Below the pieces are notes generated by a model, which worked only from the letters and a program-made list of their open reading frames with translations, was not told the origin of the DNA and did no database searches. From an uncultured Bacteroidota bacterium (GTDB lineage: Bacteria; Bacteroidota; Bacteroidia; Chitinophagales; Saprospiraceae): 64,000 nt of DNA. The stretch lies in the NCBI GenBank assembly GCA_937872515.1, contig CALMSX010000082.1, positions 62,001 through 126,000 of the forward strand. Direction: 5' to 3'. Position numbers and translations under genes: made by a program. Below, piece after piece: positions 1 to 8,918 of this stretch (its first letter is position 1; the number at the start of each line of letters is the position of its first letter).

Positions 1-1291
1 TGCTGTCATATTGCTCGTAAATCCAACGTTTACTCAACAGGTTCGGAAGTTTGACCAGTTGTTTCAAGGTTGCAACCAGATCATCCGGTGCCGGAGTATT
101 GCCTGAATTGTAATCTTTTAATTGATCTATATAGCCCGGACGGGTATAGGATCGGTCATATACCGGAGCTCCACCACCCAAAACCAGGGGCTCTGATGGC
201 ACATGGGCAATTCTCTCTCCATTTTGGAAAAATTCAAGCATGCCTGTATCGGTCACATGGCCTATTTCGGCACACTCCAAATCCCATTTGTCAAATACGG
301 CGTCTAACTTGTGCTCTTCTCCTTTTTTACAAACGATCAGCATTCTTTCCTGAGATTCTGAAAGTAAGATCTCAAACGCCTGCATATTGGCCTGGCGGGT
401 GGGCACTTTGTCGAGGTCAATGACCATGCCTGTTCCTGATTTGGCACTCATCTCTGATGTCGAACAGGTGATTCCGGCGGCGCCCATGTCTTGCATGCCC
501 ACGATAGCCCCTGTTTTGATAGCTTCCAAGCTGGCTTCCAAAAGTAACTTTTCCTGAAAAGGATCCCCAACCTGAACGGCAGGTAAATCTTCTGCTGAGT
601 TTTCTGTCAGGTCAGCCGAAGCAAAGGTAGCTCCATGGATGCCATCTTTACCGGTGGCAGAGCCTACAATAAAGACCGGGTTCCCTGGTCCGTCTGCAAT
701 GGCTGAAACGGTTTCTCCTTTTTTTACGGTGCCAATAGACATGGCATTCACCAGAATATTCTGGTTGTAACAGGGGTCAAAATAAACCTCACCACCAATG
801 GTGGGCACCCCTAAGCAATTGCCATAACCTCCAATCCCACTTACAACCCCTTTTACCAAACGTTGGGTATGAGGCAATGAAAGGTCACCAAAACGAAGTG
901 AGTTTAAGGCGGCTATGGGTCTGGCACCCATGGTGAAAATGTCACGGTGTATTCCGCCAACACCGGTGGCAGCCCCCTGATAGGGTTCGATAGCACTAGG
1001 GTGGTTGTGAGACTCGATCTTGAAAGCACATCCAAGGCCATCGCCAATGTCAACCAATCCGGCATTTTCTTCACCAGCCCCTACGAGCAAACATTCTCCT
1101 TCCCGGGGCAGGGTTTTTAGGTATTTAATGGAGTTTTTATAACTGCAGTGCTCGCTCCACATTACGGAAAAAATGCTCAATTCTGTGAAATTGGGAGTCC
1201 TGCCAAGAATGCTGATTATTTTGTCAAATTCTTCTGGCAATAGTCCGAGTTTTCCTGCGGTTTCTACAGTAACTTCTGTGTTTTTATTCAT
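1..1291 (-). CDS. purL: Phosphoribosylformylglycinamidine synthase PurL, N-terminal part (runs off left edge)
   Basis: Converts FGAR plus glutamine-derived ammonia and ATP to FGAM, the fourth step of de novo purine synthesis, in the cytosol. About 430 codons are visible, roughly the first 60% of a small-type PurL of about 740 residues. The catalytic loop [20 protein letters not shown] lies near residues 95-115, followed by the AIRS-type motif of alternating Gly and Asp ([15 protein letters not shown]). The ATG at 1291-1289 is preceded by a TATTTTTG promoter element at 1375-1368. The gene lies 104 bp downstream of the gmhA-like stop and probably has its own promoter. The 3' part is outside the window, so the rest of the family cannot be checked. 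Confidence 0.95.
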   Translation of the reverse strand, partial: MNKNTEVTVETAGKLGLLPEEFDKIISILGRTPNFTELSIFSVMWSEHCSYKNSIKYLKTLPREGECLLVGAGEENAGLVDIGDGLGCAFKIESHNHPSAIEPYQGAATGVGGIHRDIFTMGARPIAALNSLRFGDLSLPHTQRLVKGVVSGIGGYGNCLGVPTIGGEVYFDPCYNQNILVNAMSIGTVKKGETVSAIADGPGNPVFIVGSATGKDGIHGATFASADLTENSAEDLPAVQVGDPFQEKLLLEASLEAIKTGAIVGMQDMGAAGITCSTSEMSAKSGTGMVIDLDKVPTRQANMQAFEILLSESQERMLIVCKKGEEHKLDAVFDKWDLECAEIGHVTDTGMLEFFQNGERIAHVPSEPLVLGGGAPVYDRSYTRPGYIDQLKDYNSGNTPAPDDLVATLKQLVKLPNLLSKRWIYEQYDS

Positions 1292-1367
1292 TGTAATGAT
1301 TACTTATCCTGATTCAGTACTTGTTTTATCTAAACAAGTGAGGATCATATATAAATTATTGATAATG

Positions 1368-1375
1368 CAAAAATA
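1368..1375 (-). promoter_or_regulatory. Probable purL -7 element
   Basis: On the minus strand this reads TATTTTTG, a match to the Bacteroidota TANNTTTG element, about 77 bp before the purL ATG. No well-placed TTTG partner is visible at the 19-bp distance. Confidence 0.35.
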
Positions 1376-1395
1376 AGCTTTTCCCCAAACAATTG

Positions 1396-1980
1396 CTAAC
1401 CCGGAAACAAGGCCTTTTCCACATGTTCACACAATAAGTGACCAAGGTGCATGTAACCTTCCTGAATTCTCGGGGTATCGTGGCTGGGCAAGGCCAGCAA
1501 AAGATCGCAGTTTCCCATTAGTTTTCCACCTCCTTTACCCGTAAATGCAATGGTTTTTACCCCTTTGGATTGGGCTGCCTCCACCGCCAGCAGAATGTTG
1601 GGTGAATTTCCACTGGTGGAAAATACTATCAAAACGTCATCGGCATTTGCCACCCCTTCGATCATGCGGGAATATATCACGTCATAACCAAAATCATTGG
1701 CAACTGCCGTAAGATAAGATGTATTGCAATGTAAGGCTTCCGCATTTAAAGCCATTCGGGTCTTGTAAAATCTTCCACTCAGTTCAGCTGCCAAATGCTG
1801 GGCATCTGCTGCACTGCCGCCGTTGCCAGCAAACCACACTTTTTTGTTGTTTTGGTACGCTTTTATTACCATGGCGATGGCTGATTCAAGATTTTTTAAC
1901 AAATCCTGATCTCCAGCCATTGTGCCGTAAAACTCAATCTGTTTTTCAATTTGGTTCCTAAGTGTTTTTTGTAAGTCCAT
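1396..1980 (-). CDS. gmhA: Phosphoheptose isomerase-like SIS domain protein
   Basis: A 194-residue SIS-fold protein matching GmhA, which isomerises sedoheptulose 7-phosphate to D-glycero-D-manno-heptose 7-phosphate for heptose-containing surface glycans. The phosphosugar loop FAGNGGSAADAQHLAAE (about residues 50-66) and STSGNSPN are present. Glu66 and His181 fall where the E. coli GmhA catalytic Glu65 and His180 lie, and the length is typical. A longer frame begins at 2064, but the promoter element at 2013-2006 lies inside that extension, so the ATG at 1980 is preferred. An SDR and glycosyltransferase pair starts divergently 226 bp away, consistent with surface sugar synthesis. A related sugar isomerase role cannot be excluded. 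Confidence 0.85.
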   Translation of the reverse strand: MDLQKTLRNQIEKQIEFYGTMAGDQDLLKNLESAIAMVIKAYQNNKKVWFAGNGGSAADAQHLAAELSGRFYKTRMALNAEALHCNTSYLTAVANDFGYDVIYSRMIEGVANADDVLIVFSTSGNSPNILLAVEAAQSKGVKTIAFTGKGGGKLMGNCDLLLALPSHDTPRIQEGYMHLGHLLCEHVEKALFPG

Positions 1981-2005
1981 GATGTTTAATATGAAGACCA
2001 AATTG

Positions 2006-2013
2006 CAAAGGTA
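2006..2013 (-). promoter_or_regulatory. -7 element of the gmhA-like gene
   Basis: Reads TACCTTTG on the minus strand, about 26 bp before the ATG at 1980. It supports the shorter start for the isomerase. Confidence 0.5.
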
Positions 2014-2104
2014 GGCAATTCCAATTATACCATTGGGGGGCAGTCCAGCATCATTATCAGTCAAAATTTTATATGGATTTTACCGATTTTGAGTCTATAT
2101 GTTG

Positions 2105-2112
2105 TATCTTTG
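2105..2112 (+). promoter_or_regulatory. -7 element of the SDR-glycosyltransferase operon
   Basis: TATCTTTG, followed by a leader of roughly 88 nt before the ATG at 2206. A TTTG at 2088-2091 is too close (13 bp) to be a good upstream partner. Confidence 0.45.
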
Positions 2113-2205
2113 TACGGATAACAAAGGGTTGTTTGCAATAATATTTTGTTTCCTGACCCTGAGAGGGTATTACATCGATTTTAAAGAATTATCCAAAATT
2201 TTCAC

Positions 2206-3261
2206 ATGAAAAATCATCTTATTTCAGGAGGCTGCGGCTTTGTCGGCAGGAATATGGTTAAAAGGCTTTACAAAACAACCCAGGATCGGATTGTATTTAT
2301 TGATGACCTTTCCGTAGGCAGAGATCCTGAAACCTGGCTAGACCTTCCTTTGGTCAGTGCCGAGGGCAATAAAAAAGTGTTTGGTGAAAATGAAAGATTG
2401 ATTTTTATCAAGGCCGACTTTCAGGAAATTGTGCGAAATATGACCAAAAACCCCAATTGGCTTTCGGAAACCTATGGAATATCAGTTTCTCAGTGGGCTG
2501 ATGTTTTTCACTTTGCAGCCATTGTAGGCGGTAGGGCCATGATCGACGGCGATCCTATGAAAGTAGCCACAGATCTGGCCATTGATGCAGAGTTTTTCTA
2601 TTGGGTAACCAAAGCTAGACCTGAAAGAGTACTTTATCCAAGTTCCAGTGCCGCTTATCCGGTTAGCAAACAGACCGAACAAAATACCATCCAGCTCAGA
2701 GAATCGGACATTGACTTTTCGAATATGGGACAGCCCGATATGACATATGGCTGGACCAAACTTACGGGAGAATTTTTGGCAAAAATCGCCCACAGTCATT
2801 ATGGCATCCATATCACCTGCATTCGTCCTTTTTCAGGTTATGGAGAAGACCAGGATTACTCTTATCCGGTGCCGGCCATTGCTAAAAGGGCTGTTTTCAG
2901 AGAGAGCCCTTTTGAGGTATGGGGTACCGGTCACCAGGGAAGAGACTTTGTGCACATCGAAGATGTTTTAGACTGTACCTTACTGGCCATGGATAAAATT
3001 GGCGATGGCACAGCCATCAACATAGGGATGGGCCGGTTGACCAGTTTCAGAGAAATCATAGGCATCTTTTGTAACATAGCAGGTTATGAGACAGAGATTA
3101 AATGTTTGTTGGACAAACCGGTAGGCGTACACAACAGGTATTGCAGTATGGATTTTGTTGAAGAAAAGTTGGGGTGGAAAGCCAAAATTTCGCTGGAAGA
3201 AGGACTTAGAAGAGTCTACAATGCAGTTGCCATCAAAGAAGGAAAGTCAACCGTTGCATGA
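2206..3261 (+). CDS. NAD-dependent epimerase/dehydratase (extended SDR)
   Basis: A 351-residue extended short-chain dehydrogenase acting on a nucleotide sugar. The Rossmann motif GGCGFVG is at residues 8-14. The catalytic pair is Tyr181 and Lys185 in YGWTK, and the conserved Ser is in the YPSSSAAYPVS strand. FHFAAIVGG is the usual NAD-binding beta4 region. Sequence alone does not show whether the product is an epimerised, deoxy or branched sugar. The stop overlaps the next glycosyltransferase start by ATGA, so the two are translationally coupled. The divergent gmhA-like gene suggests a heptose or related surface-glycan pathway, which is an inference. Confidence 0.85.
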   Translation: MKNHLISGGCGFVGRNMVKRLYKTTQDRIVFIDDLSVGRDPETWLDLPLVSAEGNKKVFGENERLIFIKADFQEIVRNMTKNPNWLSETYGISVSQWADVFHFAAIVGGRAMIDGDPMKVATDLAIDAEFFYWVTKARPERVLYPSSSAAYPVSKQTEQNTIQLRESDIDFSNMGQPDMTYGWTKLTGEFLAKIAHSHYGIHITCIRPFSGYGEDQDYSYPVPAIAKRAVFRESPFEVWGTGHQGRDFVHIEDVLDCTLLAMDKIGDGTAINIGMGRLTSFREIIGIFCNIAGYETEIKCLLDKPVGVHNRYCSMDFVEEKLGWKAKISLEEGLRRVYNAVAIKEGKSTVA

Positions 3262-4535
3262 AAATAATATGTTTTGGTCCCGGGCCCGCTTTTAAAGGGG
3301 GTATTTCCAATTACAATACATCATTGGCCAAAGCCCTGGCTACTTTTGAAGGCGCCGAGGTATCCATCGTGTCTTGGACCCAACAATACCCAGGCATTGT
3401 ACCGCGCGATTTTAAGGACCGGGTCAGTCAAATGAATTTTCTGGAGGGCACCCAAATCCGAACCCACTATATAACCAATTACAACAACCCGTTCAGTTGG
3501 TCGGAAACAGCAAGTTTTATGGCCTCTTTGTCTCCAGACATTGTCATCTTTCAATGGTCTATTGCCATTCAGGGCCTGCCATTAAACAGCATCATTCGCC
3601 AGTTAAAAAGGAAGTGCAAATGTGAGGTGATTTTAGACCTCCACTTTGTTATTCAAAAAGAACAAAGTGCCATAGACCGGATGTTCACAAAAATGGGAAT
3701 TGGCGGCGCCCATACTTATGTGGTCCATGCATTAAAAACCTTTGAAGAGCTGAGAACGCTTTATCCAAACAGGAAATTTTCCTTAAGTATGGAGGGTAAG
3801 CGAGCTGAAAACAAGGGAGAAACTACGGTAATAAAGCTATTTCACCCCATTTATGATCTATACAAGCCGGATCCGTCATTTGATGTACAAGCTTTTAAAC
3901 AAGAGCATGGACTCGCTGAAAAAGTCATCTTATTTTTCGGTTTCATAAGAAAGTACAAGGGGCTACACCAGGTGATTGAGGCGTTTAATGAGGTAGCGAA
4001 GAAACGAGAGGATGTTAGCCTTCTGATCTGCGGAGAATCATTTTGGAACACCCTTGACCCGGGCAATTGGGCCACGAGGGTCAAAAAAACAATCTTTGGC
4101 CTGGCTAAAAAAGTACTGTTGCGCAAAGCCGATGATGAAGCCGACTACCATCCTTTAGATTTAATAACCCAGTTGGGTTTGGAAAAAAGGGTAGTGGTTT
4201 TCAATCAGTTTATTCCCAACGAGGACGTTCATAAATACTTTCAGGTCAGTGATTGTGTGGTTTTATACTACCTTACTGCCACTCCTTCCGGCATAGAATC
4301 GCTGAGTTACAACTTCGATCTGCCTATCCTGGCTACACGGGTCGGTCATTTTCCTGAAACCATTGAAGAAGGAGTCAATGGATACCTGGCCGATGAAGAC
4401 TTAAAAAGCAGGGTTGAAACCATGGAAAAAATGCTGGACGAGCCAATTGACAGGTCAGGAGTTGCAAAAATGAAGGAACATATGAGTTGGAAATCCTATG
4501 CCGAAGCCCTGTTAAACAGGAAATTTGGAGCATAA
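3258..4535 (+). CDS. Glycosyltransferase, GT-B fold (family 4 type)
   Basis: A 425-residue glycosyltransferase with a GT-B layout. The N-terminal half begins with a glycine-rich loop (FGPGPAFKGGISNYN, residues 5-19) typical of GT4 enzymes. The C-terminal half has VILFFGFIRKYKGL and the donor-site stretch PSGIESLSYNFDLPILA, whose spaced acidic residues bind the sugar nucleotide. It probably acts at the cytosolic membrane face on a glycan under assembly; donor and acceptor are unknown. It overlaps the SDR gene by 4 bp and is likely co-transcribed. No terminator is obvious before the tRNA promoter downstream. Confidence 0.85.
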   Translation: MKIICFGPGPAFKGGISNYNTSLAKALATFEGAEVSIVSWTQQYPGIVPRDFKDRVSQMNFLEGTQIRTHYITNYNNPFSWSETASFMASLSPDIVIFQWSIAIQGLPLNSIIRQLKRKCKCEVILDLHFVIQKEQSAIDRMFTKMGIGGAHTYVVHALKTFEELRTLYPNRKFSLSMEGKRAENKGETTVIKLFHPIYDLYKPDPSFDVQAFKQEHGLAEKVILFFGFIRKYKGLHQVIEAFNEVAKKREDVSLLICGESFWNTLDPGNWATRVKKTIFGLAKKVLLRKADDEADYHPLDLITQLGLEKRVVVFNQFIPNEDVHKYFQVSDCVVLYYLTATPSGIESLSYNFDLPILATRVGHFPETIEEGVNGYLADEDLKSRVETMEKMLDEPIDRSGVAKMKEHMSWKSYAEALLNRKFGA

Positions 4536-4576
4536 AAGGCTGATAACTAAATGTTACTGCATTTTTAAATAAAATA

Positions 4577-4607
4577 TTTGTCAGTATAAATATTTGGCTT
4601 ATCTTTG
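4577..4607 (+). promoter_or_regulatory. Complete Bacteroidota promoter of the tRNA-Arg/rpmB/rpmG operon
   Basis: TTTG at 4577-4580, a spacer of exactly 19 bp, and TATCTTTG at 4600-4607. This is a full match to the vegetative Bacteroidota consensus. Transcription should start near 4612, about 34 nt before the tRNA. Confidence 0.8.
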
Positions 4608-4645
4608 CACTCTCTTTTGAGAGAGCTTCAGAAGGAATAGCTTAA

Positions 4646-4719
4646 GGCTCCGTAGCTTAATTGGATAGAGTACCTGACTACGGATCAGGCGGTTGAAGGT
4701 TCGAATCCTTCCGGAGTCA
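4646..4719 (+). tRNA. tRNA-Arg (anticodon ACG)
   Basis: 74 nt fold into a cloverleaf. The acceptor arms are GGCTCCG and CGGAGTC with one G-U pair. The anticodon stem CCTGA/TCAGG encloses the loop CTACGGA, so the anticodon is ACG, read as Arg CGU (A34 normally deaminated to inosine by TadA). The T arm carries GGTTCGAATCC. CCA is not encoded. It shares the promoter at 4577-4607 with rpmB, 29 bp downstream. Confidence 0.95.
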
Positions 4720-4748
4720 CTAATAGAAAAACAGAAAATCTATTTAAA

Positions 4749-4997
4749 ATGTCAAAGGTTTGTCAATTGTCGGGAAAATCAGCCATGAAAGGCAATAAGG
4801 TGTCCCACTCCAATGTAAAGACAATTAGGAAGTTTCAACCTAACTTGCAAAAGAAGAGGTTTTACATTCCTGAAGTGGATAGGTGGGTAACATTAAAAGT
4901 TTCAACTCATGCGTTGAGGACCATCGACAAGTTGGGCTTATATGCTTATTTGAAAGAATTGAACTCCAAAGGTGTTGACACCGGAGTGAAACTATAA
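4749..4997 (+). CDS. rpmB: 50S ribosomal protein L28
   Basis: An 82-residue basic protein with the bL28 N terminus (SKVCQLSGKSAMKGNKVSHS) and the central VDRWVTLKVSTHALRTIDK. It is a component of the large ribosomal subunit. It is the first protein gene of a small operon with rpmG 24 bp downstream, then the DUF4295 gene, then ftsY after a hairpin. This order is common in Bacteroidota. Confidence 0.97.
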   Translation: MSKVCQLSGKSAMKGNKVSHSNVKTIRKFQPNLQKKRFYIPEVDRWVTLKVSTHALRTIDKLGLYAYLKELNSKGVDTGVKL

Positions 4998-5021
4998 TCA
5001 TAGGAAAAAAGAAGATTTACG

Positions 5022-5210
5022 ATGGCAAAGAAATCAAAAGGTAACAGAATCCAGGTGATCCTCGAGTGCACAGAGCACAAATCATCAGGTATGCCAGGAA
5101 CATCCAGGTACGTTACTCAGAAAAACAGGAAAAACACTCCTGACAGGATGGAATTGAAAAAATACAATCCAATCCTTAAAAAAATGACTGTTCACAAAGA
5201 AATTAAATAA
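5022..5210 (+). CDS. rpmG: 50S ribosomal protein L33
   Basis: A 62-residue bL33 with the characteristic [12 protein letters not shown] start and [19 protein letters not shown] end. Only one Cys is present, so this is the zinc-free (C-minus) form that does not need zinc to fold. It sits between rpmB and the DUF4295 gene, separated from the latter by 6 bp. Confidence 0.97.
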   Translation: MAKKSKGNRIQVILECTEHKSSGMPGTSRYVTQKNRKNTPDRMELKKYNPILKKMTVHKEIK

Positions 5211-5216
5211 CGAGAG

Positions 5217-5393
5217 ATGGCAAAAGTTTCGAAAAACGCGAAAGTTGCGCAAAGGGCTGCCAACGCAGGTTCCGGTAGGGACTTCGTTAAAGTAGTCAGA
5301 AGTGTGAAAGATCCAGTTACCGGAAGGTATTCTTACAAAGAAGTGATCATTCACAAAGACAAAGTCAAAGACTATTTCGAGCAAAACAAGTAA
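5217..5393 (+). CDS. DUF4295 small basic protein (Bacteroidota ribosome-associated)
   Basis: A 58-residue Lys-rich protein starting MAKVSKNAKVAQ and ending KDKVKDYFEQNK. It matches the DUF4295 family, which is restricted to Bacteroidota and nearly always follows rpmG. From memory, a Flavobacterium ribosome structure identified a protein of this type as an extra large-subunit protein (named bL38); treat that name as recalled, not checked. The start is the ATG at 5217, 6 bp after rpmG. It is too short for many gene finders. A terminator follows at 5425. Confidence 0.9.
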   Translation: MAKVSKNAKVAQRAANAGSGRDFVKVVRSVKDPVTGRYSYKEVIIHKDKVKDYFEQNK

Positions 5394-5424
5394 TACCTCT
5401 GGTATTATTGTGAAAATATTAATC

Positions 5425-5456
5425 AGGGCTTTTTCTTTGGGAGAAGCCCTTTTTCT
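5425..5456 (+). terminator. Intrinsic terminator after the ribosomal protein operon
   Basis: AGGGCTT pairs with AAGCCCT (5425-5431 with 5444-5450) around a 12-nt loop, followed by TTTTCTGTTT. It may be leaky, because ftsY begins only 28 bp later with no separate promoter in view. Confidence 0.65.
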
Positions 5457-5483
5457 GTTTTTATTAAAACCTACGCACAACCC

Positions 5484-6437
5484 ATGAGTTTTTTTAAAAA
5501 GTTTTTTACCCGGGAAAAGGAAGAAGATCTCAACAAAGGTCTTGAAAAAACAAAGACCTCTTTTTTTAGCCAGGTCACCAAGGCCATTGCCGGCAAATCA
5601 AAGGTAGACGAGTCTTTTCTGGATGATCTGGAACAAATCCTGATCTCCGCAGACGTGGGGCTTTCCACTACGGTAAAAATCATAGAAAGGTTAGAGGAGC
5701 GTGTGGCCAGAGACAAATACCTCAATACCGAAGAGTTAAATCAAATCCTCAAGGATGAAATATCGGTCATCCTGGAAGAAAACCAAACCGATGATGTAGA
5801 GGATTTTGAATTTCCTGAGGCCCATAAACCTCATATTGTATTGGTGGTAGGTGTCAATGGGGTAGGAAAAACCACCACCATCGGAAAACTGGCCCATCAG
5901 TTTGTTAAAAAAGGCAAATCTGTCGTTTTAGGGGCGGGCGATACTTTTAGGGCGGCCGCTGCTGATCAGTTAAAAATTTGGTCAGAAAGATCGGGTGCTC
6001 AGTTTTTTAGCAAAGGCATGAATGTGGATCCGGCCTCCGTTGCTTATGAAACGGTCAATTATGCCATCCAAAACAAGGTAGACCTTGCCATCATCGATAC
6101 CGCAGGAAGGTTGCATACCAAAAAACACCTCATGGATGAGCTTACCAAGATCAGAAAATCCATTGATAAAAGATTACCAGGCGCACCGCATGAAGTAATC
6201 CTGGTGCTGGATGCTACCACCGGCCAAAATGCCATCGAACAAGCCCGCCAGTTTACCGAGGCTACTGATGTAACAGGACTGGCGCTCACCAAATTAGACG
6301 GGTCTGCCAAAGGAGGCGTGGTCCTGGGAATCTCAGACCAGTTTAAAATTCCGATCCGATTCATTGGTGTAGGAGAGGGCATGGACCAACTCCAGGTATT
6401 CAACAGAAAGGCATTTATTGACTCTCTTTTTAACTAA
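5484..6437 (+). CDS. ftsY: Signal recognition particle receptor FtsY
   Basis: A 317-residue SRP receptor GTPase that docks SRP-ribosome complexes at the inner membrane. A helical N domain (about residues 20-105) precedes the G domain with P-loop GVNGVGKTTT (near residue 122), the DTAGRLHTK switch and the TKLDGSAKGG specificity loop. The acidic A region is very short, as is usual outside Enterobacteria. Its partner Ffh is encoded at 33409. It may be read partly through from the rpmB operon, and a strong terminator follows. Confidence 0.97.
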   Translation: MSFFKKFFTREKEEDLNKGLEKTKTSFFSQVTKAIAGKSKVDESFLDDLEQILISADVGLSTTVKIIERLEERVARDKYLNTEELNQILKDEISVILEENQTDDVEDFEFPEAHKPHIVLVVGVNGVGKTTTIGKLAHQFVKKGKSVVLGAGDTFRAAAADQLKIWSERSGAQFFSKGMNVDPASVAYETVNYAIQNKVDLAIIDTAGRLHTKKHLMDELTKIRKSIDKRLPGAPHEVILVLDATTGQNAIEQARQFTEATDVTGLALTKLDGSAKGGVVLGISDQFKIPIRFIGVGEGMDQLQVFNRKAFIDSLFN

Positions 6438-6480
6438 TTTAGATAATTACAGAATTTTCTTTTGAAAATTAAGAAATATA

Positions 6481-6518
6481 CCCCGCGGTAAAGTAGATAA
6501 TACCGTGGGGTTTTTATT
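6481..6518 (+). terminator. Intrinsic terminator after ftsY
   Basis: CCCCGCGGTA (6481-6490) pairs with TACCGTGGGG (6501-6510), with one G-U, followed by a T run. The 192 bp from here to the DUF47 gene are AT-rich and hold only its promoter. Confidence 0.85.
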
Positions 6519-6681
6519 TTATTGTTAAATATTTTGGAAGAATACATTAACCATTGGCTGTTTCCGGACCCAATGTAAATTTAATGTTAAGTCATACAGC
6601 TTAAAATGGGCTCAATGTTAAATTATTGTAATTTTTATCTTCACTAGGTATTACCTTTTAGGTGGTAACAAAGCTTTGGCC

Positions 6682-6689
6682 TACCTTTG
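6682..6689 (+). promoter_or_regulatory. -7 element of the phosphate transport operon
   Basis: TACCTTTG, 19 bp before the ATG at 6709. A TTTA at 6657-6660 lies at a fair distance (21 bp) as a weak upstream element. No recognisable Pho box was seen. Confidence 0.5.
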
Positions 6690-6708
6690 CACAAACAATT
6701 AAACCAAC

Positions 6709-7359
6709 ATGCCACTCCAGTCTTTTCTCCGTTCATTTTTATCAAAAGACAAGATCTTTTATAGTCTGTTTGAACAAGTAGTTCATGAATTGAATGTCAT
6801 GGCTGATACCCTCAAACAACTCTCATACGAAACCAATTACGAAAACCAGGTTAAATTGGTGGGCATCCTAAGAGAAAAAGAAAAAGCCAATGATGTACTG
6901 GTAGCAACGCTTTTTACTGAATTAGGGAAAAATTTCATAACCCCTTTTGATCGTGAAGACGTTCACTCTCTGGCCACTGCTTTAGATGACATTTCTGACA
7001 ACATATTTACAGCAGCTAAAAAGATCACGCTTTATAAAGTGAATCCGACGGAACCTGAGTTTCAAAAAATGGCCGAATTGATTTGTGATTGTTGCATGCA
7101 CGTCAGCAAAGCCGTCATCGAACTCAAAAACATGAAAAACATGCGGTTGATGACAGATTCAATCGCCATTATTAAGGAAATTGAAAGTCAAAGCGATGAT
7201 GTTTTTGACGGTGCCGTTCAATACCTATACAGCAGTCCTGAGGTAGACGCCAAAGAACTTATCAAAAGAAAAGAAATATACTCCAAATTGGAAAGTGTAA
7301 CAGACAAGTGTGAAGACGCTGCCAATGTGGTAGAAAGCATCATTGTCAAGTATGCATAA
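6709..7359 (+). CDS. DUF47 family (PhoU-like) Pit accessory protein
   Basis: A 216-residue, entirely helical protein of the DUF47/PhoU_div family. These are cytosolic PhoU-like regulators encoded beside Pit phosphate permeases. The acidic helix stretches (DREDVHSLATALDDISDNI, residues 85-103) resemble the metal-binding E/DXXXD motifs of PhoU. The pit gene follows 45 bp downstream on the same strand. Its likely job is to modulate phosphate uptake; the direct mechanism is unknown. Confidence 0.9.
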   Translation: MPLQSFLRSFLSKDKIFYSLFEQVVHELNVMADTLKQLSYETNYENQVKLVGILREKEKANDVLVATLFTELGKNFITPFDREDVHSLATALDDISDNIFTAAKKITLYKVNPTEPEFQKMAELICDCCMHVSKAVIELKNMKNMRLMTDSIAIIKEIESQSDDVFDGAVQYLYSSPEVDAKELIKRKEIYSKLESVTDKCEDAANVVESIIVKYA

Positions 7360-7404
7360 TCTGATCAAACCTCATTTTTAAGCTAAAACCAAGCACTAAG
7401 GATC

Positions 7405-8823
7405 ATGAGCTTATTGATCGTTATTATCCTTCTGGCATTGTTGTTTGATTACATCAATGGCTTTCACGATGCGGCCAATTCAATTGCTACCATCGTTTCC
7501 ACCAAAGTGTTGACCCCTTTTCAGGCTGTTGTGTGGGCTGCATTTTTCAACTTTGTTGCCTATTTTATCTTCCAGGACCACGCCGTTGCCAACACCATTG
7601 GTAAAACAGTTCATGCAGAGTACATCACCCTGGGAGTGATCCTGGCCGGTTTATTAGCCGCCATTTTTTGGAATTTGCTTACCTGGTGGTTTGGCATCCC
7701 TTCCTCATCTTCACATACCCTCATTGGGGGTTTTGCGGGTGCTGCCCTTGCTCATGCAGGTATGGGAAAAGGCTTTGATTCAGTTTTCAATGTGGTTGAA
7801 TTGGGTAAAATTACCCAAATCGTTGCTTTCATTTTTCTTGCCCCCATCATAGGTATGATCATATCCATGTTTATTACCTTTGTGACCATGATGCGCAACT
7901 TTTGGTTAAAAATTGCCATCATTTTGGCAATGGCTGCTGCTACATTTGTTATGTTCGATCATTTTGAACAAAATAAAATGACAGAGGCTGTAGAAAAATT
8001 TTACAAGGTCGATAAATTAAAAAAAGCGGTTAAAAAAGACCCTACCAAGGCCGTAGAGTTGGAAGAAAAGAAAGCATTGGTTAACAAGATCGAGCCCCTT
8101 ATTTATGATTACGACAAATTGGGTGCTGCAAATATTGCTGCCACAGTGGTCAAAGATATTGATGCGACGACAGATGCGAAAAAACTGGAAAAAGCGTTGC
8201 ACAAAGCTGATAACAGCACCCTGGTTTGGGGCATCATGGCCGTAATTGCCATTTTTATTTTAACCTATATCTACGCTGAAAAAATCAAAACTCCCAATGC
8301 TTACCGCATATCTGAAATGTTTAAAAAATTGCAGCTGATTTCATCTGCAGCTTTCAGTATTGGCCACGGTGGCAATGATGCTCAAAAAGTAATGGGTATC
8401 ATTGGTGCGGCTTATGTGGCTACTAACCCCGATTTGTATCCCGATGTTTCTGCAGCCCTTAAAGACCTGCCATGGGTTCCACTGGCTTGTTACACAGCTA
8501 TTGGCCTGGGAACAATGAGTGGTGGATGGAAAATTGTAAAAACAATGGGCACAAAAATTACCAAGGTCTCTGCTCTTGAGGGTGTCTGTGCCGAATCAGC
8601 GGGTTCATTCACGTTGTTTATGACAGAGCAAATGGGCATTCCTGTAAGTACCACCCACACCATAACTGGTGCCATCATTGGTGTTGGTGCCTCCAAACGG
8701 CTGAGTGCTGTGAGATGGGGAATTACCATCAATCTGCTTTGGGCTTGGATCCTTACAGTACCGGTTAGTGCCTTGGTTGCAGCCTTGTGTTATGTGTTTA
8801 TAACCTGGCTTGGAATAGCGTAA
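7405..8823 (+). CDS. pit: Inorganic phosphate transporter, Pit family
   Basis: A 472-residue inner-membrane permease for (metal-)phosphate with proton symport. It shows the inverted repeat of PiT proteins. The first half has GFHDAANSIATIVSTKVLTP (residues 20-39) and the GIPSSSSHTLIGG loop. The second half has SIGHGGNDAQKVMGII and GIPVSTTHTITGAIIGVG. A hydrophilic, Lys/Glu-rich segment (about residues 184-275) separates the halves and is probably cytosolic. It is co-transcribed with the DUF47 gene upstream and probably with the phosphate porin 95 bp downstream. Confidence 0.95.
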   Translation: MSLLIVIILLALLFDYINGFHDAANSIATIVSTKVLTPFQAVVWAAFFNFVAYFIFQDHAVANTIGKTVHAEYITLGVILAGLLAAIFWNLLTWWFGIPSSSSHTLIGGFAGAALAHAGMGKGFDSVFNVVELGKITQIVAFIFLAPIIGMIISMFITFVTMMRNFWLKIAIILAMAAATFVMFDHFEQNKMTEAVEKFYKVDKLKKAVKKDPTKAVELEEKKALVNKIEPLIYDYDKLGAANIAATVVKDIDATTDAKKLEKALHKADNSTLVWGIMAVIAIFILTYIYAEKIKTPNAYRISEMFKKLQLISSAAFSIGHGGNDAQKVMGIIGAAYVATNPDLYPDVSAALKDLPWVPLACYTAIGLGTMSGGWKIVKTMGTKITKVSALEGVCAESAGSFTLFMTEQMGIPVSTTHTITGAIIGVGASKRLSAVRWGITINLLWAWILTVPVSALVAALCYVFITWLGIA

Positions 8824-8845
8824 GATTAACTTTAATTAATAAATC

Positions 8846-8886
8846 TGGGAAGTGAATTTGTTTCCCAATATCCGGGTTTCGGATAT
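8846..8886 (+). repeat. Two adjacent hairpins between pit and the porin gene
   Basis: TGGGAA (8846-8851) pairs with TTCCCA (8862-8867), and immediately after it ATATCCG (8868-8874) pairs perfectly with CGGATAT (8880-8886) around a 5-nt loop. No T run follows, so this is not a classical terminator. It could be an mRNA processing or stability element that sets porin expression apart from the permease. Confidence 0.45.
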
Positions 8887-8918
8887 TCAGATTCATTTCT
8901 CCTCAACAAATTTTTGGT

